From UBA8752 sp040261275 (lineage in GTDB: Bacteria; Bacteroidota; Bacteroidia; Flavobacteriales_D; Sanyastnellaceae), in assembly GCA_040261275.1 (NCBI GenBank), contig JBDQOI010000009.1, positions 1 to 64,000 of the forward strand: DNA of 64,000 bases. The letters are read 5' to 3'. Below, piece after piece: positions 1 to 8,079 of this stretch. The notes under the pieces were generated by a model, which made no database searches, was not told the origin of the DNA, and saw only the letters and a program-made list of their open reading frames with translations. Both the position numbers and the translations under genes were made by a program. The stretch's first letter is position 1. Every line of letters starts with the position of its first letter.

Positions 1-384
1 CTCTTCCACCTCTTCCACACGGTGAAGACCGGCCGCAAGGTGACCTTCTACTACGGTGGCCGCTCCCGCAGGGAGTTGTTCTACCTCGATGACTTCCGCA
101 AGATCGAGCAGGAGTTCCCCAACTTTCGGTTCCACGTGGTCCTCAGCGACCCCACCGAAGAAGACCAGTGGAACGAAAAGAAGAGCATCGACGACGAAGG
201 TGACGGTTTCCTTGGCTTCGTGCACAACGCGGTCATCGAGCACCACCTCACGCCGCACGATGCACCGGAGGACATCGAGTTCTATTTCTGCGGTCCGCCG
301 CTCATGAACCAAGCCGTGCTCAAGATGTGCGACGACTGGGGCGTTCCGCCCGAAAACGTGGCCTTCGACGACTTCGGAGGATGA
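1..384 (+). CDS. nqrF: Na+-translocating NADH:quinone reductase subunit F, C-terminal part
   Basis: This is the last 127 residues of NqrF; the gene starts before the window. NqrF is the NADH-oxidising subunit of the sodium-pumping NADH:quinone reductase in the inner membrane and passes electrons from FAD to a 2Fe-2S centre. What remains is the NAD-binding half of the ferredoxin-reductase domain: FYYGGRSRRELFY near the left edge, the FYFCGPPLMN motif (the conserved CGPP Cys that contacts NADH) near nt 280-310, and the typical NqrF ending VAFDDFGG. The frame is open from base 1. The stop overlaps the apbE start as ATGA, which suggests co-transcription with apbE, whose product flavinylates NqrB and NqrC. 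Identity is firm; only the truncation limits the description. Confidence 0.93.
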   Translation, partial: LFHLFHTVKTGRKVTFYYGGRSRRELFYLDDFRKIEQEFPNFRFHVVLSDPTEEDQWNEKKSIDDEGDGFLGFVHNAVIEHHLTPHDAPEDIEFYFCGPPLMNQAVLKMCDDWGVPPENVAFDDFGG

Positions 385-1526
385 GCATGTTTGATCGAAT
401 CCCATGGGAAACCGCCAGCCACGTGCTGGCGGTCCCGTTTGTGGGCGCCGCTCTGCTGCTGGCCGGGTGCGGGAGCCAGGGTGCCGGCGCAGGCAACGGC
501 CCCGAGGCTCCGGCTCCTTTGCCAAATTCAGAAGGGCTTCAGGAACACCGCGGAGAGGCACAAGGCACCACGTATTCCATCAAATACGTGTCGGAGGACC
601 GTCTGCCCGATAACGTATTCGAGGACATCCTGGAAATGCTGGACCGCGAGGTCAACCTGTGGCGGCCCAATAGCCGCATCAATGCCATCAACGCTTGGGA
701 CCGCACCGATTCGCTATTCGGCTTTGTGGATTCCACGCAAATCATCGGTCCGCTCTGGGCGCTCTCTGAAGAGCTGCACGAACTCACCCGCGGCGCCTTC
801 GATCCCACGGTGAGCCCTTTGGTAGAGCTGTGGGGCTTCGGTCTGTCCGAAATGGGCAAGGTGGGTACTCGGGAGGTCGACAGCGTCATGGCCTTTGTGG
901 GCCTCTTGCCGGATCGCTTCGACATGAACGAGGAGGAAGAGGACGGATGGTACAAGGCCACTTGGGTCCGCAAGGGCGATGCGCGCGCTGCCCTCGACTT
1001 CAATGCCATCGCGCAAGGGTACACTGTAGACCTTTTGATGGAGGCCCTCCGGGAGCGCGACATCCTCAACGCCATGGTGGAGCTCGGCGGTGAAGTGGTC
1101 TGCCGGGGCGTCAATCCGAGTGGAGCGCCTTGGCGAATCGCAGTCGACCGACCCGTAGAAGGGAGTGGGGCAGGGGACCGCTCCTTCGAACTCGTGGTGT
1201 CCGTTCAGGACAAGGCCATCTGCACCAGCGGCAGTTACCGCAAATTCCACGAAGTAGACGGCCGAAAGATGAGCCACACCATTGATCCCGGTACCGGCTA
1301 CCCCGCCCACAACGGCCTGCTGAGCGCTACGGTCATGGCGCCCACGGCGGCCTATGCTGATGCGCTGGCCACGGCATTCATGGTATTGGGGACGGAACAG
1401 ACCAAGGGGTTTCTGTCGCTCTATCCCCACTTGGGACTGGACGTCTTGTTGATGTCAGACGATGGGGAAGGCGGGTACGAGGTATGGAGTTCCCCTGGCT
1501 TCGACGCCGTCTCTACCCGCCTGTAG
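381..1526 (+). CDS. apbE: FAD:protein FMN transferase (ApbE lipoprotein)
   Basis: ApbE covalently attaches FMN to a threonine of target flavoproteins, here most likely NqrB and NqrC. The protein has 381 residues with a lipobox (LLLAGCGS), so it should be a membrane-anchored periplasmic lipoprotein. Family motifs are visible: GTTYSIKY, LWRPNSRINAIN, FDPTVSPLVELWGFG, LDFNAIAQGYTVD, ELGGEV, and the Mg2+/FAD-binding stretch ICTSGSY..SHTIDPGTGYP followed by ADALATAFMVLG. Length matches the family. The start at 381 overlaps the nqrF stop (ATGA). A second ATG at 387 sits 6 nt after GGAGG (376-380) and may be the true start; the difference is two residues. The nqrF adjacency supports a dedicated NQR maturation role. 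Confidence 0.93.
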   Translation: MSMFDRIPWETASHVLAVPFVGAALLLAGCGSQGAGAGNGPEAPAPLPNSEGLQEHRGEAQGTTYSIKYVSEDRLPDNVFEDILEMLDREVNLWRPNSRINAINAWDRTDSLFGFVDSTQIIGPLWALSEELHELTRGAFDPTVSPLVELWGFGLSEMGKVGTREVDSVMAFVGLLPDRFDMNEEEEDGWYKATWVRKGDARAALDFNAIAQGYTVDLLMEALRERDILNAMVELGGEVVCRGVNPSGAPWRIAVDRPVEGSGAGDRSFELVVSVQDKAICTSGSYRKFHEVDGRKMSHTIDPGTGYPAHNGLLSATVMAPTAAYADALATAFMVLGTEQTKGFLSLYPHLGLDVLLMSDDGEGGYEVWSSPGFDAVSTRL

Positions 1527-1543
1527 CTCCCAGGTGCACCCGT

Positions 1544-1756
1544 TCAGGCCGCTTCCGTGACGTCTTCCTTGCGGCATTGGTCCTGGGGACGCGCACCGCA
1601 AATGGAACAGCTGCCGCTTTCGTTTTTCAGCAAGGGATTGTTGCTCGAACATGTGCCACTGAACTCTCCGTCCTTCTTGACGAGAATCTTGATGGCGATT
1701 CCAGCGAAGCCCAAGGCCAATAAACCCATGGTCAATAGCAGCGTTTCCAAACCCAT
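1544..1756 (-). CDS. small membrane Cys protein, putative NQR maturation factor NqrM-like
   Basis: A 70-residue protein with one N-terminal membrane helix (about residues 5-25), then a short soluble tail with four cysteines (TCSSN, GSC, SIC, QC). This plan of helix, basic stretch (KILVKKDG), GTC and further Cys pairs resembles NqrM (DUF539), needed to install the iron centre between NqrD and NqrE. Similar small proteins annotated only as membrane or secreted protein occur beside nqr genes in flavobacteria, as far as I recall. It converges on apbE with 17 bases between the stops, so it is not in the same transcript, but the nqrF-apbE neighbourhood supports the role. The NqrM assignment is an inference from architecture and location; the reading frame and membrane anchor are direct observations. 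Confidence 0.7.
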   Translation of the reverse strand: MGLETLLLTMGLLALGFAGIAIKILVKKDGEFSGTCSSNNPLLKNESGSCSICGARPQDQCRKEDVTEAA

Positions 1757-1894
1757 GAAGCGAAGTTAGGGGGCATCGGGTCGGTACAAAAGGGGTATAA
1801 GTTGCACTGTTATCGGGTAGAATGGAGCTTTGGTTACTTATAAATAGATTTTGGTCGAATAAATTCGTATCTTCATAGAACCGGACAGATTCTC

Positions 1895-3622
1895 ATGAGT
1901 GCTACTTCTACCCGTATTGCAGGATTACTGATTTGTGTGACACTTGGTTTCTCTCTGGAATTGGCGGCACAGGACTGCGGTTGCCTTCCCTATGCAGAGC
2001 GACCTGTGGTCACCCTCACGGACAATGGTGGAGCGGGAACGGGCACGGCGACCTTGAGCTGCGACAATATTTATCTGTTGGATGGATTCGTTTATGTGAA
2101 CGGGGGAGATGTCCTGACCATTGAGCCCGGAACCGTGGTTCAAGCCAAGCCGGGACAGGGAGAATCCGCGAGTTGCCTGATCGTGGCCCGCGATGGACAG
2201 GTTCTGGCAGACGGCACGGCGGACTGTCCCATCATCTTTACCTACGAAGGCGACCCATTGAACGGATCCACTCCTTATGCCACCCATGGACTATGGGGTG
2301 GGGTCATTTTGAATGGCAACGGGGTCTTGAATACCTACTTCTCCTCCTCCACGGCTTCTTTTGGAGACGACTGGGCGGAGGGAATCACGGACCCGGCCAA
2401 CGACGCGCGCGATGTTTACGGCGGCTTGGATAACTCGGAATCGAGTGGCGTCCTTCGGCACGTGTCGATCCGCCACGGAGGAAGCGAAATGCCCAACCCA
2501 CCTGTCAATTTTCAGAACAAGATCAACGGAGACGAGACCAACGGACTCAGCCTGAATGGCGTGGGTTCAGGTACCATTCTGGAGCACATTGAAATCGTAT
2601 CGACCCTTGATGACGGCTTGCAAATCATGGGGGGGGCGGCCAGCATCAAGCATCTGGCCGTGGCGTTCAGCACGGAGGACAACCTCGAATACGACCAAGG
2701 TTGGGTCGGTGACATCCAGTATTTCGTCTCCATCCTCGACCAGCCCAACTTGGTGGGGGAGCACGGATTCGACATGGAGGGCGATGACTTCGAATTTCAG
2801 GACGTGACCTTGAGCTTCCTGCCGTACACGAATCCGCAAATCGCCAACTTCACTTCAATCGGTCATTCGGCGGCTACCGCTGCCCGCTGGCACAATGGTG
2901 GCGGCGGCCGGCTGTACAACGGCATCTTCCAACATTGGGACTTTGGCATCGACTTCGAGGATGAGGACCCCTGCGATGCCTACGAGCTCTTCCTGTTTGG
3001 AGAACTCGAAATCCACAACAATCGATTCTGGAACGTGGGCGACAGCCTGGCACTCGATACCATGATCCTCTACGAAGGACCCGTTTGGAACGGCAACATG
3101 CAGATTCAGGATCACTTCGTAACCAACAACAACGTGGCAGCCAACTCGGGAATCGACGACACCTTCGAGGCGCTGGCGGGCTATATCACGACGGGACTTG
3201 ACCTCTTTCCTGCGGAGGGGGACAGCGTTCCAGCCGAACATCAGCCCGTGGGGACCTTCTTCGACCCCGTGGATTATGTCGGTGCTTTCGAGCCTGGCGG
3301 CGTGAATTGGATGGCCGGTTCCTACCTCGACCAGCTGGGCATGTTCTACCCGGGAGACATCCCCGGTTGTACTTACAGCTGGGCCTGCAATTACAATGCC
3401 TCAGCCAACAAGGACGACGGCACTTGCGACATTATCGCATGCAGTGGGTGCACCTATCCGGATGCCACCAACTACAACGCTGCAGCCATGCGGGATGACG
3501 GGTCCTGCACCTTCGAGGGGGGCGGTTCCAACCCCTGTCCGACCGATGTGGACGGCGATGGCACCACCGGGGTCAATGACCTCCTGGAAATCCTGTCCTT
3601 GTTCGGAGCCACCTGCGGCTGA
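1895..3622 (+). CDS. secreted beta-helix-like protein with Cys repeats and dockerin-like tail
   Basis: A 575-residue secreted protein with a signal peptide ending near ELAAQ (about residue 25). Residues 30-480 resemble the parallel beta-helix-like proteins of Bacteroidota often mislabelled multidrug transporter: DGFVYVNGGDVLTIEPGTV, then GLWGGVILNGNG, RHVSIRHGG, and GLSLNGVGSGTILEHIEI. Next come two Cys repeats (CTYSWACNYN, CTYPDATNYN), then a C-terminal PTDVDGDGTTGVNDLLEIL stretch like a single dockerin or EF-hand repeat flanked by two Cys. No T9SS type A ending (FPNP) is present, so its export or anchoring route is unclear. The 138 bases upstream are AT-rich and hold the promoter, but I could not fix exact boxes. 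Ligand unknown. Confidence 0.85.
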   Translation: MSATSTRIAGLLICVTLGFSLELAAQDCGCLPYAERPVVTLTDNGGAGTGTATLSCDNIYLLDGFVYVNGGDVLTIEPGTVVQAKPGQGESASCLIVARDGQVLADGTADCPIIFTYEGDPLNGSTPYATHGLWGGVILNGNGVLNTYFSSSTASFGDDWAEGITDPANDARDVYGGLDNSESSGVLRHVSIRHGGSEMPNPPVNFQNKINGDETNGLSLNGVGSGTILEHIEIVSTLDDGLQIMGGAASIKHLAVAFSTEDNLEYDQGWVGDIQYFVSILDQPNLVGEHGFDMEGDDFEFQDVTLSFLPYTNPQIANFTSIGHSAATAARWHNGGGGRLYNGIFQHWDFGIDFEDEDPCDAYELFLFGELEIHNNRFWNVGDSLALDTMILYEGPVWNGNMQIQDHFVTNNNVAANSGIDDTFEALAGYITTGLDLFPAEGDSVPAEHQPVGTFFDPVDYVGAFEPGGVNWMAGSYLDQLGMFYPGDIPGCTYSWACNYNASANKDDGTCDIIACSGCTYPDATNYNAAAMRDDGSCTFEGGGSNPCPTDVDGDGTTGVNDLLEILSLFGATCG

Positions 3623-3641
3623 TCGGCACTCAGCCCCCACC

Positions 3642-4721
3642 TCAGGGCGTCTGTCGCCCCAGCACATATCCGCATCCAATGGAGGGGTGATGCGCCCTGA
3701 AACCGTGGGTGTGCAGCGCGATGCGTCCCCACCAACTCCCTTTGATGTGCCATTGGAACACGACGCGGTTGTATTGCCCTTCCTCATCCTGCCAGCGCAC
3801 AGGGTAGCGTCCATGCACAAGGTCGACCTGCACCCGCGTAAATCGAATTTGGAAGCCAGCGTGCACCCCGATACCACGGATGCCGGGCCGGAACAATCCC
3901 ATGGCCCCCACGATGTATCCCCACCTTCCATTTCCCCCGAATCGACGGTCCAGGGACAGCTCGGCGGTGTTTTCCCGTGCATCCAATGGGGCGGGCTGAC
4001 GCCTTCCTCCGGCCATCTGGATTTGCCAACCCGCGACAGGCCGCGGAAGCAAGGAGACGCGCAGGGTGGTATCCCGACGAGCTGCCCAGGATGGGGCTTG
4101 ACCGGACCAACCCGCGGAGATTCCAAGGCGGAACACGTTGGTGCCGAGGTTGGGCTGGGTGAAAGAGGCATTGCTCTGGTGGTCCAGGGTCAGGTGAATG
4201 CCCACGCGACCGAATGCGCTGTTTGCGGTGATTCTGGCAGGCGGCAAGTGCACGCCGATTTGGACCGAGCCATTGATGGGCGAGCCGATGACCACCCGCT
4301 GGCGCGTCGTTGGGTCTTCTTCTGACCAGGTCTTTTGGGTCCAACCCAAACCTCCGCACAGTCGAAAGCGCCAAGGGCCTGCCAGTTTCATGTCCGCGAA
4401 GCCGAGCAGCGCACCTTGTGCTCCAAGAAATTCCGGTGCCCCCGTGCGGCCTACATTGCCCGTGAAACCCCACCGGGCATCTTCCCTATGACAGGCCCAA
4501 AGCCCCAGGGCTGGGGTGGACCAAGTGACGGATCCTCCCAGGGCGTGTTCCGTGATCAACGCCCGCATCAATGCCCTGTGCGGCGCGACGAATCCACCGA
4601 ATCCCGCCACTTCCCACCGTGCCGGATCTTCGGCCTTTTGTGCGCTCAACCCCGACGCCATGAACGACGCGAGGACAAACAGGATGGTGCGTATGAAAAA
4701 GCCGTGGCCGACTGAGCGCAT
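3642..4721 (-). CDS. PagL-like acyloxyacyl hydrolase, outer membrane
   Basis: A 359-residue protein with a signal peptide (hydrophobic FIRTILFVLASFMASG, cleavage near LSAQ) and an outer-membrane beta-barrel character (alternating aromatic and glycine-rich strands, such as GRWGYIVGAMGLF). The central GIHLTLDHQSNASF stretch matches the PagL lipid A 3-O-deacylase signature, in which the His and Ser of HxSN are catalytic. PagL itself is about 170 residues; Bacteroidota homologues are about twice as long, as here. It probably trims or recognises lipid A acyl chains. The ATG at 4721 was chosen because an upstream in-frame codon at 4760 would run into mazG on the other strand. It diverges from mazG with 30 bases between the starts. 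Confidence 0.75.
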   Translation of the reverse strand: MRSVGHGFFIRTILFVLASFMASGLSAQKAEDPARWEVAGFGGFVAPHRALMRALITEHALGGSVTWSTPALGLWACHREDARWGFTGNVGRTGAPEFLGAQGALLGFADMKLAGPWRFRLCGGLGWTQKTWSEEDPTTRQRVVIGSPINGSVQIGVHLPPARITANSAFGRVGIHLTLDHQSNASFTQPNLGTNVFRLGISAGWSGQAPSWAARRDTTLRVSLLPRPVAGWQIQMAGGRRQPAPLDARENTAELSLDRRFGGNGRWGYIVGAMGLFRPGIRGIGVHAGFQIRFTRVQVDLVHGRYPVRWQDEEGQYNRVVFQWHIKGSWWGRIALHTHGFRAHHPSIGCGYVLGRQTP

Positions 4722-4751
4722 GGCCCCAAAGGTGCCGCTTAATTTTGTGCC

Positions 4752-5606
4752 ATGCCCCATCGAGATGCCGTGGAACGGCCTGCCTTCAGTTCACCGAAAG
4801 GAGGACATACCCGAGAAGAGAAACTCGCTGCCTTTGGGCGTCTGCTCGACATCATGGACGACCTGCGCGAGGGCTGTCCATGGGACATGAAGCAGACGTT
4901 CGAATCGCTGCGGCACCTGACCATCGAGGAGACCTACGAGCTCGGAGAGGCCATCTTGGAGGGCGACCTCGAAGAGGTGGGAAAGGAGGTGGGCGATTTG
5001 ATGTTGCACATGGTCTTCTACAGCCGGTTGGGGTCTGAGCAGGGCGCATTCGATGCATGCGATGTGCTCCACGGCATTTGCGACAAGCTGGTGACGCGCC
5101 ATCCGCACATATACGGGGACGTGGAAGCGGCCACGGAGGAGGAGGTCAAGGCCAATTGGGAGAAGATCAAGTTGAAGGAAAAAGAGGGTACGACCCAGCG
5201 CAAGAGCGTGCTGGAAGGGGTACCCAAAGGGTTGCCCTCCATGGTGAAGGCCCAGCGCATTCAGGAGAAGGTGCGGGGCGTCGGGTTTGATTGGGACCAC
5301 GCCGGTCAGGTGTGGGAAAAGGTGCAGGAGGAATTGGGGGAATTGCGGGAGGAGGTCGAGAAGAACAGCGACCGCGTGGCCGACGAGTTCGGGGACGTCT
5401 TCTTCTCCTTGATCAACTACGCCCGTTTCCTCGACGTCAATCCGGACGAAGCGCTGGAGCGAACGAATCGCAGATTCAAGGCGCGCTTTGAGGAAATGGA
5501 GCGACGGATTGACGCTGCCGGAGCAGACCTTGGGGAGATGCCATTGACAGAGATGGACCGCTATTGGGACGAGGCCAAAAAGGCCCTGGGGCAAGCACAG
5601 GGATGA
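4752..5606 (+). CDS. mazG: nucleoside triphosphate pyrophosphohydrolase MazG
   Basis: MazG hydrolyses NTPs and dNTPs to the monophosphate and pyrophosphate, clearing aberrant nucleotides in the cytoplasm. The 284-residue protein has the two-domain family length. The first MazG domain shows LREGCPWDMKQTFESL, the E-x-x-E of TIEETYELGEAI, and the E-x-x-D of EEVGKEVGDLMLHMVF. The second domain shows KVRGVGFDWD, EELGELREEV and DEFGDVFFSLINYAR. The linker contains VKANWEKIKLKEK, characteristic of MazG. The start ATG at 4752 leads directly into the domain. The stop overlaps the start of the next lipoprotein gene (ATGA at 5603-5606), so they are probably co-transcribed. Confidence 0.95.
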   Translation: MPHRDAVERPAFSSPKGGHTREEKLAAFGRLLDIMDDLREGCPWDMKQTFESLRHLTIEETYELGEAILEGDLEEVGKEVGDLMLHMVFYSRLGSEQGAFDACDVLHGICDKLVTRHPHIYGDVEAATEEEVKANWEKIKLKEKEGTTQRKSVLEGVPKGLPSMVKAQRIQEKVRGVGFDWDHAGQVWEKVQEELGELREEVEKNSDRVADEFGDVFFSLINYARFLDVNPDEALERTNRRFKARFEEMERRIDAAGADLGEMPLTEMDRYWDEAKKALGQAQG

Positions 5607-6355
5607 AGGCGGCAAGGGCTGGTATTTCTTGGTTGGCGACTGCATTGCTTCTGTGCGGCTGCCAGAAGGACCGCGCCGGTTGCCTGACGCCGGCTGGAGA
5701 CCCGGCGGAAAGAACGGTGGATCTCGCCGGTGAAGTGGCCATGCTGGAAGTCGAGGATAGGGTGGACGTCCTATGGAATCCCAACGGGTCAGCCGTACAC
5801 GCTACGGTGAGGGCCGGTTCAGGGCTCGTGGAGGGCATAGAAGTGGAGCTCACGGAGGGTGTCCTTCGCATTTCCGACCGGAACACTTGCCATTGGGTGC
5901 GCGACTTGGCCGAAGTGCCCGTGGTGGTGTTGGAAGGCGTCCGCCCCGATTCTGTCCTGCTGATGGGGCAGGGCGATTTCGCCATGACCGACACCTTGCA
6001 GGGAGGAGACCTCGAGGTACGGGGCAATGAAATGGCCGGCGATCTGAACTTGCTCTTTTCAGGAGATACTTTGAAGGTGCGAATGCCCAATGGCATCGGC
6101 CATGTCACGGCATCCGGTCAGGCCGTGCGGTTTCGCGGTTTCCGATCCGGGTTCGGTGACCTGGACCTCCGACGGCTGCAGGCCAATCAGGTCATGTTGC
6201 ACCACGCCGGCTTAGGCCAAGCCACCTTGACCGCTCAGGGTTACTTGTTTTTGGAAATGGCCAGCCACGGTGATGCGCACATTTTCGGGCCCGAAGGAGA
6301 TTGGGACATCCGCTACCTCCCGGGGGCCGGGGGAACAGTGACGCTCCATCCCTGA
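5603..6355 (+). CDS. lipoprotein with GIN/adhesin-head-like (DUF2807) domain
   Basis: A 250-residue protein starting with a lipobox (ATALLLCGCQ), so a membrane lipoprotein. The remainder is rich in short beta strands such as VAMLEVEDRVDVLWNP, LVEGIEVELTEGVLRIS and GGDLEVRGNEMAGDL, the pattern of the DUF2807 putative auto-transporter adhesin head GIN domain common in Bacteroidota, a right-handed beta-helix-like fold. The biochemical role of this family is unknown. The start at 5603 overlaps the mazG stop by ATGA, which decides between it and an upstream in-frame ATG at 5564. It converges on the SGNH lipoprotein gene. Domain naming rests on strand pattern and general resemblance. Confidence 0.7.
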   Translation: MKAARAGISWLATALLLCGCQKDRAGCLTPAGDPAERTVDLAGEVAMLEVEDRVDVLWNPNGSAVHATVRAGSGLVEGIEVELTEGVLRISDRNTCHWVRDLAEVPVVVLEGVRPDSVLLMGQGDFAMTDTLQGGDLEVRGNEMAGDLNLLFSGDTLKVRMPNGIGHVTASGQAVRFRGFRSGFGDLDLRRLQANQVMLHHAGLGQATLTAQGYLFLEMASHGDAHIFGPEGDWDIRYLPGAGGTVTLHP

Positions 6356-6370
6356 GGCCTGAAGAAAGGT

Positions 6371-7165
6371 CTACTCCTCGAGTTGGGCCTGAACGTCGGC
6401 TGCAAAAGAAGCCACCCAAGCGGCGTATTGCGCCCCGCTGGGATGCAGCCCATCCGGGGCCACCCAATTGCCAGCGCCGGGCCATTGCTGGCTGATGGGG
6501 GTGATGTTGTAATGGGCGATGCCCGCTTGTTCCGTCAGGGTGGCGCAAGAAGCGTTGAATTGGGCGAGCTGCTGTGAGATGTTCGCTTGGTTGCCCTGGC
6601 CAAACGGGGTGTATCCGTAGTCGGGAATGCTCACGACGAAGACGCGGTCCGGTTGTCCTCCGGTCAAGTCCACCGCCCGCTCGAGCAAGGCCACGAATTC
6701 TACTTCGTACGCCTCGAGCGAAAGACCTTGGTATTGATTGTTCACCCCAATCAACAGAGAGACGAGGTCGAATTGCGCGGTATCGATCTGCTGGGCGTCC
6801 ATGGCTTGGGACAGATTGGCGGTCGTCCACCCGGTCGTCGCTATAATGTGCGCCGGATGAAAATAAGTGCCGGGGAGACGGTTGGACAGAGAGTCCACCA
6901 ATTGGTTCGGCCAATCTCCCTCCGAAGGGACGCTTTCCCCGATGGTGTAGCTGTCGCCCAAGGCGAGATAGCGCACGGTATCGGGCCATTGTGCGTCAAC
7001 CACCTCCTCATCTGCGGCAGTGGTGTCGGCCGGTGCCTCATTGGGCAAAACAGAGGGAAGCGCAGGGTCTTGCAGGTCTTCCTGGAAGCAGGAGGCCAGG
7101 GTGGAGAGGAATACAACGCCCAAGGGATAACACCATCGCATGAGCCCAAGGAAGACCATCTTCAT
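6371..7165 (-). CDS. SGNH/GDSL hydrolase lipoprotein
   Basis: A 264-residue lipoprotein (lipobox LSTLASCF) with an SGNH-hydrolase fold. Block I is LALGDSYTIGESV with the catalytic Ser, block III is LLIGVNNQY with the Asn, and block V is PDGLHPSGAQYA with the Asp and His. It probably hydrolyses an ester, of lipid or carbohydrate, in the periplasm or at the cell surface; the substrate cannot be told. The ATG at 7165 overlaps the stop of the upstream transporter gene (TGATG), making it the last gene of the minus-strand chain from ffh. Length is typical for the family. Confidence 0.85.
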   Translation of the reverse strand: MKMVFLGLMRWCYPLGVVFLSTLASCFQEDLQDPALPSVLPNEAPADTTAADEEVVDAQWPDTVRYLALGDSYTIGESVPSEGDWPNQLVDSLSNRLPGTYFHPAHIIATTGWTTANLSQAMDAQQIDTAQFDLVSLLIGVNNQYQGLSLEAYEVEFVALLERAVDLTGGQPDRVFVVSIPDYGYTPFGQGNQANISQQLAQFNASCATLTEQAGIAHYNITPISQQWPGAGNWVAPDGLHPSGAQYAAWVASFAADVQAQLEE

Positions 7166-8079
7166 CAATCCGTTTGGAGAAGGAGCACGAGTGCCAGGGT
7201 TGCGAGGAACCAACCGAAAATATTGCGCAGGGAAGGGCGTTCGGAAAAGAAGAGCATACCCGTGAACGACGTGGAGAGCACCACGCCCAAGTTGATCATC
7301 GGCACAATCGCGGATCGGGAAAGGGGCATCTGTTGATAGGTCGATAGAAGGAAAAACAGCGAGCCTACATTGATTACGCCGAGGATGATACCGCCCAAAA
7401 CCGTGGCCCTGTTCCACTGGGGGGCGCATCGGGGAATGAAGGACCAACGCGACACGCCGATGATGGCGGCCATGCTGAAGGGAATGGCGGCAAAGGAGAG
7501 GCGGTCTTCATTACAGGACATGTGTTCCGGGCCGGAAAACCAGCCAAACCCGAGGTCGATCAGGCCAGACCCGAGAAAGACGATGGCGGGAAGGATCCAA
7601 GGCGTCACGCTTGAGGCCGATGCGGGTGCGGCTTCATTCGCTGCCTCCGGTTGATTTTCCCTTGCCTTGCGGCTTTGGGTACTGGCAAACCACACCGCGG
7701 GAAAGGCGAGCAGGATGGCCGCTCCTTTTTGCCAGGAATAGGCGTCGGACGGGTCCATCAATATGAAGACCATCATGGGCAGCACCATGGACATTTTGGT
7801 GGCAATGGCTACCACACCCAGCCCGAGTTGCTGTGTGCATTCCCCGATTTTCCGAAACATGTAGAGGAAGATGACGCCCATGGCGACTCCCGCCCAGGTA
7901 CTGGGTACACCCAGCCGGGACCAGGCGTGTTCGGGACCGGCGAGCAGAACGGATAAGGTCGCAGCCACCAGATAGTTGATGACGATGGCGTCTTCGAGCT
8001 TGACTTTCCACAATGGGAACAGCCTAAAGCAGCTGAACATCAGGGTCGAAACGAAAATGCAGAGGCCCAGCGCGATCAT
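7165..8079 (-). CDS. EamA/DMT-like membrane transporter
   Basis: A 304-residue polytopic membrane protein with about ten hydrophobic segments in two halves, like drug/metabolite transporters of the EamA type: MIALGLCIFVSTLMF, AIVINYLVAATLSVLLA, WAGVAMGVIFLYMF, MVLPMMVFILM, and in the second half ILPAIVFLGSGLIDLGFGWF, VLGGIILGVINVGSLFFLL and SAIVPMINLGVVLSTSFTGMLFF. The middle hydrophilic loop (SRKARENQPEAANEAAP) separates the halves. Substrate is unknown; its place just after ribD hints at riboflavin or a related metabolite but proves nothing. The start at 8079 overlaps the ribD stop (ATGA) and the stop overlaps the SGNH gene start. Confidence 0.75.
   Translation of the reverse strand: MIALGLCIFVSTLMFSCFRLFPLWKVKLEDAIVINYLVAATLSVLLAGPEHAWSRLGVPSTWAGVAMGVIFLYMFRKIGECTQQLGLGVVAIATKMSMVLPMMVFILMDPSDAYSWQKGAAILLAFPAVWFASTQSRKARENQPEAANEAAPASASSVTPWILPAIVFLGSGLIDLGFGWFSGPEHMSCNEDRLSFAAIPFSMAAIIGVSRWSFIPRCAPQWNRATVLGGIILGVINVGSLFFLLSTYQQMPLSRSAIVPMINLGVVLSTSFTGMLFFSERPSLRNIFGWFLATLALVLLLQTD

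Noticed and set aside
1757..1894. Clear -33/-7 promoter before the 1895 gene
   Set aside because: The region is AT-rich and has TTTGG and TAGATTTTGG stretches, but spacing and match to TAnnTTTG are imperfect, so no box is annotated.
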